NCBI RefSeq assembly: GCF_001005295.1
Contig: NZ_LBMK01000003.1
Location: forward strand, 326,831-390,830
Length of the DNA stretch: 64,000 nucleotides
Direction of reading: 5' to 3'
Source of the DNA: Streptomyces yangpuensis
GTDB taxonomy: Bacteria > Actinomycetota > Actinomycetes > Streptomycetales > Streptomycetaceae
Shown: positions 8,152 to 17,912 of the stretch, in pieces
Position numbering within the stretch: the stretch's first letter is position 1
Layout of the letters: every line of letters starts with the position of its first letter
Program-made: the position numbers and the translations under genes
The notes under the pieces: model-generated
What the model was told of the DNA's origin: nothing
The model's input: the letters and a program-made list of their open reading frames with translations, nothing else
Databases searched by the model: none

Positions 8152-11016
8152 CTAGCCCGCGGCCCGGCGGGCCAGGGCGCCGCTGGAGCGGGTGACGAGC
8201 GCCGCCAGCAGGGCCGCGCCCAGCGGGACCACGACGAGCAGCTGGGCGAGGGTCTCCCACGGCACGGCTATCGGAACGAACGGCACGGACTCGCCCGCCA
8301 GGGCATGGCCGTCGGCGACGGCCCGCTGGGCGAGCGCCTCCAGTTCCCGTCGCTGCGTCAGACGCAGACCGATCGCGGGCAGGATGCCGGCCGCCGAGCC
8401 CAGGACGACGCCCATCAGGGCCACCACCCCGCACTGGAAGCCGCTCAGCGTCCGCCGCACCCGCGGCGGGGCGCCCACCGCTGCCAGCGTCTTCAGATCG
8501 GCCTCGGCGTCGGCCTGGGACAGCCCGGTGGCGATGCCGGCCGCGCCGATGGTGACCAGACCGGCGAAGACGGTCAGGGCGAGCAGGACCAGGCTGTCGT
8601 CGCCCTGGTAGCCCGCCTCGATCCGCAGGGAGGCCTCCACGCCCATCCGGTCGATGTCCCCGGCGATGCGCTGCCGCTGCTCGGAGGTGGCCGTCCCGTC
8701 GAGGGCGAAGTAGGAGCCGATCGGTGCCGTGGTCAGCCCGGTGGCCTGGACGGCCGCGGGCGGCAGCACCAGTTCGAGGCCCCAGCTCTCGGTGCCCTCC
8801 GGTGCCAGGTGGACGGGGAGGATCTTGTCCACGCCGACCGGTTCCTTGGCCGGACCGGTGAAGATCTCCTCCCTGTCCGAGCCGGCGACGATCCGCAGGG
8901 TGACCTTGCCGTCCTTGACCTGCCGCCGGTCGAAGGCGAGGGCCCGGCCCTGCTTCAGGGCGGACACGGAGCCCGGGTCGGTGACCGCGAGGATGCTCAG
9001 CAGCTTCTCGTCGGCGACGACCGTGGAGTACTGCGTGCCCCGCATGCCGCCCTTGCAGCGCCAGTCCTGGCGCAGCCGGCGGGCGTCCTCCGCGCTGAAG
9101 TCGTCGGGGCCGTCGGGGCTCTCGTAGAGTGGGCACCGCTGGTCCTTGGGCGTGATGATCTCGACGCGGCCGCAGGTGGGGTCCTCGGAGAACGTCTCGC
9201 AGCCCGGCCTGCCGACGACCAGCCGGTCCACGTCAGCGCGCTGGGCCACCGGGAGCTGCTTGGTGAGGGCCTCGCGCAGGGCGGGGACCTCCTGGTGGGC
9301 GCCGTTCTCCGAGGTCAGCAGCTGACCGGTGCCGTGCGGCAGATCGGCGACGTACTCGTGCCGGGCCTGGATGTCACTGCTGTGCTGGTACGTGGCCACC
9401 GCCACGGTGCCGGCGACGGCGGCCAGGACCGCGGCGACGGCGGGCGCCGTACGGCCCCGGTTGCGCACGGCGTCGCGCAGCGCGAGCCGCGGGGACAGCG
9501 GCAGCCAGCGCCCGAGCCGCCCGAAGGCGCCGACCAGGACCGGGGTGAGGGCGACGATGCCGAGCTCGGCCAGTGCGCTGCCGCCCGCGACGACGGCGGC
9601 GCCCATGTCCGACACGCTGCCGTACAGGGCGACCCCGGCGCCGACGGCGACGGCGACCAGGCCGGCGACCGGCAGCACCCGGTTGGAGCGGCGCACACCG
9701 CGGCGGCCGGTCAGCGAGGCCAGGACCGTCTGCCGGGAGGCGGTCACCGCGGGGACGATCGCGGACAGCAGTCCGGTCACCACGGCGAGCAGGGCGATGC
9801 CGGCCAGTTCCAGCGGACGGAAGTCGAGGCCGCCGAAGCGGTTGCCGAGTTGCTCTTCCAGGACCGGCTGGAGGACGACGGTCAGGGTGATGCCGATCGT
9901 GGTGCCGCAGACGGCGGCCGCGGCGCCGATGACCAGGCCGCCGGAGAGCACGATGGAACGGATGTGGCGGCGGTCGCCGCCGTTGGCGCCGACCAGGCCG
10001 AGCTGGCGACGTGAGCGGCGGGCGCCGACCGCGAAGGCCGGTCCGGCGAGCAGGCAGATCTCCAGCATGGCGAGGCCCACGATCGTGGCCAGGATGGCCA
10101 TTTCGGTGGCGCCGCCGGCGCTGCGCTCGAACTGTGCCTTGGGTTCCTGCCGGTAGAGGGGGACGTCGGCGTCGGCGGGCGGATGGTTGGCGACGGCACG
10201 GGAGACGACGACCAGGGACTTGGCGTTGGCCGCCTGGACCATGTTCCACGTGAAACCGTCACCGCCCACCGTGACCAGGTAGGAGTCCTCCGGGAGCACT
10301 CCGACGCCCCGGGAGGCCCGGAGCGCCTTGTCGAGCGGGGCGATCAGGCTGCCGGGCGGGGCGGCGATCTGGTCCCTCTTGAGGTCGTTCGGCAGCTCGT
10401 ACGCGCCGACGATCTTGTAGGCGGAGGCGGCGCCGCGCGGGGTGACGGACGAGCCGACGTACAGGCCGGAGTTCTCCAGGAAGGCGTTGGTCGCGACGAT
10501 CTCGCCCGCCCGCTCGGGCAGTCGGCCCCGGTCGAGTGTGAACAGGCCCTTCGCCAGCGGGTCGTGCAGGTCGATCTCGCGCAGATCAGTGTCGAGCAGG
10601 CCGTGCTTGGTGCGGACCTTGCCGTAGCCGCCGGTGTCCTTCAGGATCCGGGTCCCGGGCGGGAGCGCGGCGGCCACCTGGTCCAGGGACTCCTCCGGCG
10701 GTTTCGACGGGGTGTTTGCGTCGTCGAAGCCGCCGACGGGCACGTAGTGCGATCCGTCGGGCACCTGGTAGACCGGCCTGCCCGCGTGCGAGGTGCTGAT
10801 CCGGGCGTCGGAGGCGCCGACCTGGCGGCTGACGGCCTGGTCGGGGGAGAGTTCGGCGCTGCGCAGGGTGAGGTCGGCGGCGCTCACGCCGACGATCGGC
10901 AGGGCGATCATCGCGAGGACCAGGGAGCTGCGGCCCTTGGCGCGCCAGGCGTCCCGGCGCGCGATGCGCACGGCGGCGACCCAGGAGTGGTACCAGCCCT
11001 GGAGTGAGGAGGTCAC
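8152..11016 (-). CDS. ABC transporter permease, FtsX/MacB type
   Basis: A 954-residue membrane protein with the duplicated FtsX architecture. One N-terminal helix (about residues 22-45) precedes a large extracytoplasmic domain. A block of three helices, another helix cluster with a second ectodomain, and C-terminal helices ending in LAALVTRSSGALARRA follow. Such permeases drive export or mechanotransmission with a LolD-like ATPase. The GTG start at 11016 overlaps the stop of the ATPase gene (GTGA), so the two are coupled. Substrate is unknown; peptide or lipid export and antimicrobial-peptide resistance are typical of PadR-controlled systems. A near-perfect parS sequence lies inside at 10243-10256. 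Confidence 0.85.
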   Translation of the reverse strand: MTSSLQGWYHSWVAAVRIARRDAWRAKGRSSLVLAMIALPIVGVSAADLTLRSAELSPDQAVSRQVGASDARISTSHAGRPVYQVPDGSHYVPVGGFDDANTPSKPPEESLDQVAAALPPGTRILKDTGGYGKVRTKHGLLDTDLREIDLHDPLAKGLFTLDRGRLPERAGEIVATNAFLENSGLYVGSSVTPRGAASAYKIVGAYELPNDLKRDQIAAPPGSLIAPLDKALRASRGVGVLPEDSYLVTVGGDGFTWNMVQAANAKSLVVVSRAVANHPPADADVPLYRQEPKAQFERSAGGATEMAILATIVGLAMLEICLLAGPAFAVGARRSRRQLGLVGANGGDRRHIRSIVLSGGLVIGAAAAVCGTTIGITLTVVLQPVLEEQLGNRFGGLDFRPLELAGIALLAVVTGLLSAIVPAVTASRQTVLASLTGRRGVRRSNRVLPVAGLVAVAVGAGVALYGSVSDMGAAVVAGGSALAELGIVALTPVLVGAFGRLGRWLPLSPRLALRDAVRNRGRTAPAVAAVLAAVAGTVAVATYQHSSDIQARHEYVADLPHGTGQLLTSENGAHQEVPALREALTKQLPVAQRADVDRLVVGRPGCETFSEDPTCGRVEIITPKDQRCPLYESPDGPDDFSAEDARRLRQDWRCKGGMRGTQYSTVVADEKLLSILAVTDPGSVSALKQGRALAFDRRQVKDGKVTLRIVAGSDREEIFTGPAKEPVGVDKILPVHLAPEGTESWGLELVLPPAAVQATGLTTAPIGSYFALDGTATSEQRQRIAGDIDRMGVEASLRIEAGYQGDDSLVLLALTVFAGLVTIGAAGIATGLSQADAEADLKTLAAVGAPPRVRRTLSGFQCGVVALMGVVLGSAAGILPAIGLRLTQRRELEALAQRAVADGHALAGESVPFVPIAVPWETLAQLLVVVPLGAALLAALVTRSSGALARRAAG
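10243..10256. promoter_or_regulatory. parS: parS-like site, 13 of 14 consensus bases
   Basis: GTTCCACGTGAAAC differs from the palindromic consensus GTTTCACGTGAAAC at one position (T to C at base 4). It lies inside the permease gene, 5.2 kb from the perfect site at 5078. Single-mismatch parS sites can bind ParB in known genomes. A chance match cannot be excluded. Confidence 0.5.
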
Positions 11017-11759
11017 TGGATGCCCGCCTGCCCGGAGAGGAGGGAGTCGGCGTGGCTGCGCAGGGTCTCGTCGACCACGCTGCCGTCGCGGAGGAACACC
11101 ACGCGGTCTGCCCACGCGGCGAACCGCGGCTCGTGGGTGACGAGGACCCCGGCCGCGCCCGCGTCGCAGCGGGAGCGCAGCAGACCGAGGACGGATTCGC
11201 CGGTCTCGGAGTCGAGGGCGCCCGTCGGCTCGTCGGCGAGGACGAGGCGCCGGTCGCCGACCAGGGCGCGGGCGATGGCGACGCGCTGCTGCTGACCGCC
11301 GGACATCTCGTCGGGGAAGCGGTCGGCGAGGACGCCCAGGTTCATCTCCGCCAGCGCCGCGAGGGCCGCGACGCGGGCCTTGCGGGCCGAGGTGCCGTCC
11401 AGTTCGAGCGGCAGGGCCACGTTCTCGGCGGCGGTGAGGGCCGGGATGAGGTTGTAGTCCTGGAAGACGTAGCCGATGCTGCGGCGGCGCAGCGAGGCGA
11501 GCTGCTTGCGGCTCGCGGTGGTGATGTCGGTGCCCTCGACCAGCACCCGGCCGCTGCTGGGGGTGTCGAGGCCGCCGGCGAGGGTCAGCAGCGTGGACTT
11601 GCCGGAGCCGGAAGGGCCCATGACGGCGACGAGTTCGCCGGGGTGGACGGCGAGGTCGATGCCGCGCAGGGCGTGCACTTCGGTGGCACCGCTGCCGTGG
11701 GTGCGGACGAGCCGCTCCAACTGCAGGACGGGTTGCCGGGTCTGGTGCCGGTCGGACAT
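11013..11759 (-). CDS. ABC transporter ATP-binding protein, LolD/MacB-like
   Basis: A 248-residue ATPase. Walker A GPSGSGKST is at about residues 48-56, the signature is MSGGQQQRVAIARAL and Walker B with the D-loop is LVLADEPTGALD. TGALDSETG is characteristic of the LolCDE/MacB/FtsE subfamily that partners FtsX-type permeases. It lies 24 bases after the PadR gene and overlaps the permease gene by four bases, so the three form one operon. Confidence 0.92.
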   Translation of the reverse strand: MSDRHQTRQPVLQLERLVRTHGSGATEVHALRGIDLAVHPGELVAVMGPSGSGKSTLLTLAGGLDTPSSGRVLVEGTDITTASRKQLASLRRRSIGYVFQDYNLIPALTAAENVALPLELDGTSARKARVAALAALAEMNLGVLADRFPDEMSGGQQQRVAIARALVGDRRLVLADEPTGALDSETGESVLGLLRSRCDAGAAGVLVTHEPRFAAWADRVVFLRDGSVVDETLRSHADSLLSGQAGIQ

Positions 11760-11783
11760 GAGGGTTCCCCCCTGGAACGTGGT

Positions 11784-12437
11784 TCAGGCGCGCCGCGTAC
11801 GGGCGGTGCGGGGCCGGTCGGTGGTGGTCGGGGCCGGGGCGTCGTCGGCGGCGGCCTGGGGCGGTTCGGGCGCGGCGGCTCTCCGGTCGGCCGTCAGGGA
11901 GAGCCGGACGAGCCGGGCTTCGCAGTGGTCGAGCCAGCGCGCCTCGGCCTCGGTCTGGAAGATCAGCTGTTCCAGGACGAGCAGCCAGGCGACGTCGTCG
12001 CGTTCGCGGGCCTGCCCGCTCTCCAGCGCGGCGAGCGCGGTGGCCTTGAGCCGGGTGTAGTCCTGCATCGCGCGGATCGTGGCGTGCCGCTGGGACTGGA
12101 TGACGGCGCGGATGTCCACGCCCGTGGATCCCACGGCCATGGCGAGTTTGATGGCCAGCTCGTCCCGGGGCGGATTCGCCCGGTCGACGGGGCGCTCGTA
12201 CCACTCGCGCAGTTCGGCGCGCCCGGTGTCGGTGATGGCGTAGAGCGTGTGTCCCGCGGCGTCCTCGCCGTCGGGTGCGACGAGGCCGTCGCGTTCGAGC
12301 CGGGCGAGGGTCGTGTAGACCTGCCCGACGTTGAGGGGCCAGGTGGAGCCGGTCCGGGATTCGAACTCGGTGCGCAGCTGGGAGCCGTACCGAGGACCCC
12401 GTTCCAGGAGGGCGAGCAGCCCATGACGGATCGACAT
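11784..12437 (-). CDS. PadR family transcriptional regulator
   Basis: A 217-residue PadR-type repressor. The N-terminal winged helix reads MSIRHGLLALLERGPRYGSQL and is followed by YTTLARLERDGLV, the usual PadR recognition segment. A C-terminal helical dimerisation region and a low-complexity Ala/Pro/Arg tail follow. It heads the ABC transporter operon and very probably regulates it. A long perfect inverted repeat begins exactly at its start codon (12435-12460), consistent with autorepression. The inducing ligand is unknown. Confidence 0.9.
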   Translation of the reverse strand: MSIRHGLLALLERGPRYGSQLRTEFESRTGSTWPLNVGQVYTTLARLERDGLVAPDGEDAAGHTLYAITDTGRAELREWYERPVDRANPPRDELAIKLAMAVGSTGVDIRAVIQSQRHATIRAMQDYTRLKATALAALESGQARERDDVAWLLVLEQLIFQTEAEARWLDHCEARLVRLSLTADRRAAAPEPPQAAADDAPAPTTTDRPRTARTRRA

Positions 12438-12460
12438 ACTCGGTATGTATACCGAGTATG
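12435..12460 (-). promoter_or_regulatory. inverted repeat overlapping the PadR start codon, likely PadR operator
   Basis: Arms CATACTCGGTA (12435-12445) and TACCGAGTATG (12450-12460) are perfectly complementary across a 4-nt TGTA spacer. The first three bases of the repeat are the PadR start codon on the minus strand, leaving no room for a Shine-Dalgarno outside the operator. This points to a leaderless or very short-leader transcript repressed by PadR. Confidence 0.75.
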
Positions 12461-12509
12461 TTCACGCTCGGCAACCATCGCCGGGCCGGTTCCGGGAAGC
12501 GGGACGGGC

Positions 12510-13070
12510 CTACGCGCTCCGCCGCAGCCGTACGCCCAGATAGCCCAGACCCAGCCCCATCAGGGCGAATCCGGTGCCCAGCGGCAGTATGTGCGCGGCC
12601 AGGTCCGCGGCGCGGTCGTTCGGCTCGGTACCGAGCGCGCTGACGGCGTCACGCACTGTCGGGTCGGCGGCCGGGGGCTGCGACACCGTCGGCGGGGGCG
12701 CGGAGGGCGGCGCCGGCGGCGGCACGGGTTCGGTGCGCGGGCGCACCGGCAGTGGCCGGGAGGCGATGAGCAGCTCGGGGTCGGCGGGCTCACCGGCCGG
12801 CCGGCCGGGCCGCTCGCGGCCCACCCCGGCGGCGCTCCCCGCCAGCTCCTCGCGGGGACCGCCGTCCTCGTCGGCCTCCTCGGCGGTGGTGCGCGCCGCG
12901 GCCGACGGGGCCGACGGGACGTACCCCGGCCGGGCGGCGTGCGCCGCGCCCCCGCCGGTCCGGTGGGCGGGGGTGAGCGGTCCGGCGTACGCGGAGGCGG
13001 CGGGCGTGAGGGCGGCCGCGGTCAGCGCGGCGCAGGCCAGCCAGCGCGACGGGCGGAAGCCTTGGATCAC
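12510..13070 (-). CDS. secreted, C-terminally membrane-anchored proline-rich protein
   Basis: A 186-residue protein of unknown function. An N-terminal signal peptide (about residues 1-29, ending near ASAYAG) precedes about 110 residues of low-complexity Pro/Ala/Glu/Arg-rich sequence. A C-terminal hydrophobic segment (HILPLGTGFALMGLGLGYLGV) and a positively charged tail (RLRRSA) complete it, giving a bitopic or wall-spanning topology. There is no LPXTG motif. It lies between the PadR operon and the kinase gene and appears to be its own unit. Confidence 0.7.
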   Translation of the reverse strand: MIQGFRPSRWLACAALTAAALTPAASAYAGPLTPAHRTGGGAAHAARPGYVPSAPSAAARTTAEEADEDGGPREELAGSAAGVGRERPGRPAGEPADPELLIASRPLPVRPRTEPVPPPAPPSAPPPTVSQPPAADPTVRDAVSALGTEPNDRAADLAAHILPLGTGFALMGLGLGYLGVRLRRSA

Positions 13071-13150
13071 GGGGAGCCCCTCCCGTCCCGAGCGGCCGGC
13101 GTGCTCGCCGGAGCCGGCGAGATGCGCTCAGATTTACATAGTGGGGCAAA

Positions 13151-13192
13151 ACCGGCATCCCGGACGCCCTGTCGGGTGCCCGGGATGCCGGT
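13151..13192 (-). terminator. hairpin downstream of the PASTA kinase gene
   Basis: ACCGGCATCCCGG at 13151-13163 pairs perfectly with CCGGGATGCCGGT at 13180-13192. It lies 60 bases past the kinase stop on the minus strand. Confidence 0.75.
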
Positions 13193-13250
13193 GTGTTGTG
13201 AAGGCCGGTGTGTCGTGCCGGCCGCGCCGTAAATCCTTCGGCCGCTCCGG

Positions 13251-14921
13251 CTACTCCGGATTGCCGGTGGACACGGTGAGCGTGTACTCCGTGCCCTCCT
13301 TGTTGATCTTCTCGCCGGCGGCCGGGGACTGGACCAGCACCGTGTCCTTGCCGTACACGGCCTCGTCCTTGGGGATGATCGTGTACTTGCCGCCCGAGGC
13401 CTGGATGCAGGCCTTCACCGACAGCAGGTTCTTGTACTTGAGGTCCGGCGCCGAGTACTTGCCGGCCTCGCTGTAGTGCTTCACCGGCTCCGAGCACTTC
13501 TTCGGGTCGATCGTGCGCGAGACGTCGGGCCCCTTGAACCCGGCCTTCGCGGACGCGGACGCCGAGGTGCCCGGATCAGCCGTGGTGCCGGTGCCGCCCT
13601 TCTCCTTGTCGTCCCCGTTCATCGAGATCGCCGCGATCAGGCCGCCCACGGCCAGCAGCGCCACCACGACCGCGCCCACGACCACCGGCGTGTTCCGCCT
13701 GCCGCCGCCGGAGCCGGACGGGCTCGCCGTGCCCGACGGGGAGATGACGTACGGGGGCGGGGTCTGCGGGGCGTACTGCTGCGGCGGCGGGGGCGTGTGC
13801 GGGTAGGCGTAGCCGCCGCCCTGCGCCGCGTGCGGCTGCGGGGCCGGCGCGGGCGCGTACGGGGTCGGCGTGGGGGTGTGCGGCGCCTGGTAGGGCTGCT
13901 GCACCGACGGCGGCGGGGCCTGGAGACCGGAGTCCACCGGCGGGAACACGGCCGAGGACACCCCCGCCCCGCTGCTCAGGGGCCCCTGGCCCTGCACGAT
14001 GACCGGCGCGCCCGTCTGCCCGGAGCCCAGCACGCGCGCGACCTCGTCGCCCATCGCCGCGGCCGTGGGGAAACGCTCGTTCGGGTTCTTCTTCAGCGCG
14101 CGCGCCACCAGCGCGTCCATCGCCGGGGTCACCGACCGGTTGATGGAGGACGGCGCGACCGGCTCCTCCTGGACATGCGCGTAGGCGATGGCCAGCGGCG
14201 AGTCCGCGTCGAACGGGAGCCGCCCCGTCAGCAGCTGGAACAGCATGATGCCGACCGAGTACAGGTCGGACCGGGCGTCGACGCCGCGGCCCAGGGCCTG
14301 TTCGGGCGAGAGGTACTGCGGGGTGCCGACGACCATGCCGGTCTGCGTCATCGAGGTGACCCCCGACTGCATGGCGCGGGCGATGCCGAAGTCCATCACC
14401 TTCACCACGCCGCGCTTGTTCACCATCACGTTGCCGGGCTTGATGTCGCGGTGGACGAGCCCCATCTCGTGGCTGGTCTCCAAGGCGGCCAGCACGTCGG
14501 CCGTCACCTTCAGCGCCTTGTCCGCCGGCATGGCGCCGTACTGCCGGATGTCCGCGTCGAGCACCGAGCCGAGCGGCTTGCCCTCCACGTACTCCATGAC
14601 GATGTACGGCATCACGGCGCCGTCGTCCGGGCGGCCGCCGCCGAACGTCACTTCGCCCTCGCCGGTGTCGAAGACCGAGACGATGTTCGTGTGCGACAGT
14701 TTCGCTACAGCCTGGGCCTCGCGGCGGAAGCGCTCGCGGAAGGACTGCTCCCGGCCGAGGTCGCTGTGCAGGGTCTTGATGGCGACCTGCCGGTCGAGCG
14801 CCGAGTCGTACGCCAGGTACACGGAGGCCATGCCGCCCGCCCCCAGCAAGTCCCTTAGCTGGTAACGGCCACCGGCCAGAGAGCCGCCCGCGTACTGGCC
14901 CTGAGTGCCGTCCTGGCTCAT
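13251..14921 (-). CDS. transmembrane Ser/Thr protein kinase with one PASTA domain
   Basis: A 556-residue PknB-type kinase. The catalytic domain (about 20-280) has the invariant Lys K49 in VAIK, HRDIKPGN with D159, DFG 177-179 and the activation loop MTQTGMVVGTPQYLSPEQA. A Pro-rich juxtamembrane stretch of about 120 residues is followed by one transmembrane helix and a C-terminal extracellular PASTA repeat ending TLTVSTGNPE. PASTA domains commonly sense muropeptides or lipid II, so a role in wall growth or development is likely. It is transcribed divergently from a second kinase at 15152, sharing a 230-bp regulatory region. Confidence 0.93.
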   Translation of the reverse strand: MSQDGTQGQYAGGSLAGGRYQLRDLLGAGGMASVYLAYDSALDRQVAIKTLHSDLGREQSFRERFRREAQAVAKLSHTNIVSVFDTGEGEVTFGGGRPDDGAVMPYIVMEYVEGKPLGSVLDADIRQYGAMPADKALKVTADVLAALETSHEMGLVHRDIKPGNVMVNKRGVVKVMDFGIARAMQSGVTSMTQTGMVVGTPQYLSPEQALGRGVDARSDLYSVGIMLFQLLTGRLPFDADSPLAIAYAHVQEEPVAPSSINRSVTPAMDALVARALKKNPNERFPTAAAMGDEVARVLGSGQTGAPVIVQGQGPLSSGAGVSSAVFPPVDSGLQAPPPSVQQPYQAPHTPTPTPYAPAPAPQPHAAQGGGYAYPHTPPPPQQYAPQTPPPYVISPSGTASPSGSGGGRRNTPVVVGAVVVALLAVGGLIAAISMNGDDKEKGGTGTTADPGTSASASAKAGFKGPDVSRTIDPKKCSEPVKHYSEAGKYSAPDLKYKNLLSVKACIQASGGKYTIIPKDEAVYGKDTVLVQSPAAGEKINKEGTEYTLTVSTGNPE

Positions 14922-15052
14922 GACTGTTGCTTCCCCTCGGGACGTGTCCCCGTGCCTCCGGCCGGGCACGGCTGGCGCCCAGTCTGCCCCAGGGCAAGCA
15001 CACGTCAAGCCAGGTGCCCGTTCCGTGACCACACGTGCACAGGGTGGCCTTG

Positions 15053-15074
15053 TCCGAACGGCGACCGGTTCGGA
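15053..15074. promoter_or_regulatory. inverted repeat between the two divergent kinase genes
   Basis: TCCGAAC (15053-15059) and GTTCGGA (15068-15074) form a perfect 7-bp inverted repeat with an 8-nt spacer in the shared 230-bp upstream region. A TAGCGT that could serve as a -10 box lies just downstream. Candidate operator or control element only. Confidence 0.35.
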
Positions 15075-15151
15075 GGCTGTAGCGTTCACCGGAGAACCAC
15101 AGAAGAGGACTACCGCGCAGCGGCGGCCGAGAGAGACGACGGCGAGGACTG

Positions 15152-16753
<1,602 letters not shown>

Positions 16754-16761
16754 GTACGGGG

Positions 16762-16796
16762 ACGGGCCCGGCGGAATCGGATTCCGCCGGGCCCGT
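16762..16796 (+). terminator. hairpin downstream of the second kinase gene
   Basis: ACGGGCCCGGCGGAAT (16762-16777) pairs perfectly with ATTCCGCCGGGCCCGT (16781-16796) across a 3-nt loop, starting nine bases after the kinase stop codon. It also lies downstream of the convergent response-regulator gene. Confidence 0.85.
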
Positions 16797-16926
16797 TCTC
16801 ATGGGCGCCCCGTCAGAAGGCGCTCCCGCACAGCCGTTCGGGATTCCCGTTCCGGTGAACCGCACCGACCGGAGCGGAGCGTCCGGGAATTGGAATTGTC
16901 GGCTCCGTACGCCCCTGGTAGGCCTT

Positions 16927-17604
16927 CTAGCGCTTCTCGGCCTGCAGGCGGGCCACATAGGCGGCGGCCTGGGAGCGGCGCTCCATGCCCAGCTTGGAGA
17001 GCAGGCTGGAGACGTAGTTCTTGATCGTCTTCTCCGCCAGGTGCAGGCGCTCGCCGATCACGCGGTTGGTCAGGCCTTCCCCGATCAGGTCGAGGATTTT
17101 CCGCTCCTGCTCGGTGAGGTTGGCGAGCCGGTCGTCGCCCTGGCCGCTCTTGCCGTCCCGCAGCCGCTCCAGTACGCGGGCGGTGGCGACCGGGTCCAGC
17201 AGCGACTTGCCGGCGGCGACGTCACGCACGGCACTGAGCAGCTCGTTCCCCCGGATCGCCTTGAGCACATAGCCCGAGGCGCCGGCCATGATCGCGTCGA
17301 AGAGCGCCTCGTCGTCGGCGAACGAGGTCAGCATCAGGCACTTGACGTCCTCGTCCTGGGAGCGCACCTCGCGGCACACCTCCACGCCGCTGCCGTCCGG
17401 CAGCCTGACGTCGAGAACGGCCACGTCGGGGCGGGTGGCGGGAATACGGACCAGGGCATCGGCGGCCGTACCGGCCTCTCCGACGATCTCGATGTCCTCC
17501 TCGACCGAGAGCAGCTCGTGGACGCCCCGACGGACCACTTCGTGGTCGTCCAGGAGGAATACCTTGATTTTTCCGTCTTCGCGCACGAAGTCAGTTTCAC
17601 ACAC
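16927..17604 (-). CDS. LuxR/NarL-type response regulator, orphan
   Basis: A 225-residue two-domain regulator. The receiver has acidic pair D19-D20, phospho-acceptor D65 (VLDVRLPDG), T93 and K115, all conserved, so it should be phosphorylated normally. The C-terminal LuxR helix-turn-helix reads LTEQERKILDLIGEGLTNRVIGERL and continues into KTIKNYVSSLL. No histidine kinase gene is adjacent, so the partner is elsewhere or a Ser/Thr kinase input is possible. GTG 17604 follows an AAGGGG ribosome site; GTG 17586 (VREDGKIKVF) is an alternative. It lies immediately upstream of and divergent from the second E1alpha-E1beta-E2 operon. Confidence 0.9.
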   Translation of the reverse strand: MCETDFVREDGKIKVFLLDDHEVVRRGVHELLSVEEDIEIVGEAGTAADALVRIPATRPDVAVLDVRLPDGSGVEVCREVRSQDEDVKCLMLTSFADDEALFDAIMAGASGYVLKAIRGNELLSAVRDVAAGKSLLDPVATARVLERLRDGKSGQGDDRLANLTEQERKILDLIGEGLTNRVIGERLHLAEKTIKNYVSSLLSKLGMERRSQAAAYVARLQAEKR

Positions 17605-17912
17605 TCACCCCTTCCCTGCCGGAGTTACCCGGGATAACGTGCCGTTGTTCCCGGCCCCTGCAAGGCTGTGACCAGTGGTTGTTCCCGCCGCTGCGGATTT
17701 ACTTGGAAATCCAAGCAAAAACGCAGGTCAAACGGGGTTTCGCAGTTATGCGGCGCACTGGGTAACGTGCATTGCGCAGGGCACTCGCCGGGACGCCTGT
17801 CACGCCTGAATCCCGTACGCGACGCGCACCCACCCCGTGCGCTCGTTACGGATGCAGGTGAGCCGCACTGGACCCCGGAGAACCCGGGTGCCGGACCGAC
17901 GGAGGAGCACAA
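17605..17912. promoter_or_regulatory. 308-bp divergent regulatory region between response regulator and bkd operon
   Basis: No coding sequence is supported here. It contains a perfect inverted repeat CTTGGA-AA-TCCAAG at 17702-17715, an AT-richer stretch (about 17695-17725) in an otherwise GC-rich region, and a GGAGGAGCAC ribosome-binding site immediately before the E1 alpha GTG at 17913. The palindrome is a candidate operator for a regulator of the dehydrogenase operon or of the response-regulator gene. Confidence 0.5.

Noticed and set aside
12345..12375. A tRNA T-arm-like GGTTCGAATCCC match on the minus strand.
   Set aside because: It lies inside the PadR coding sequence (TEFESRTGS); no anticodon arm, acceptor stem or CCA is present.
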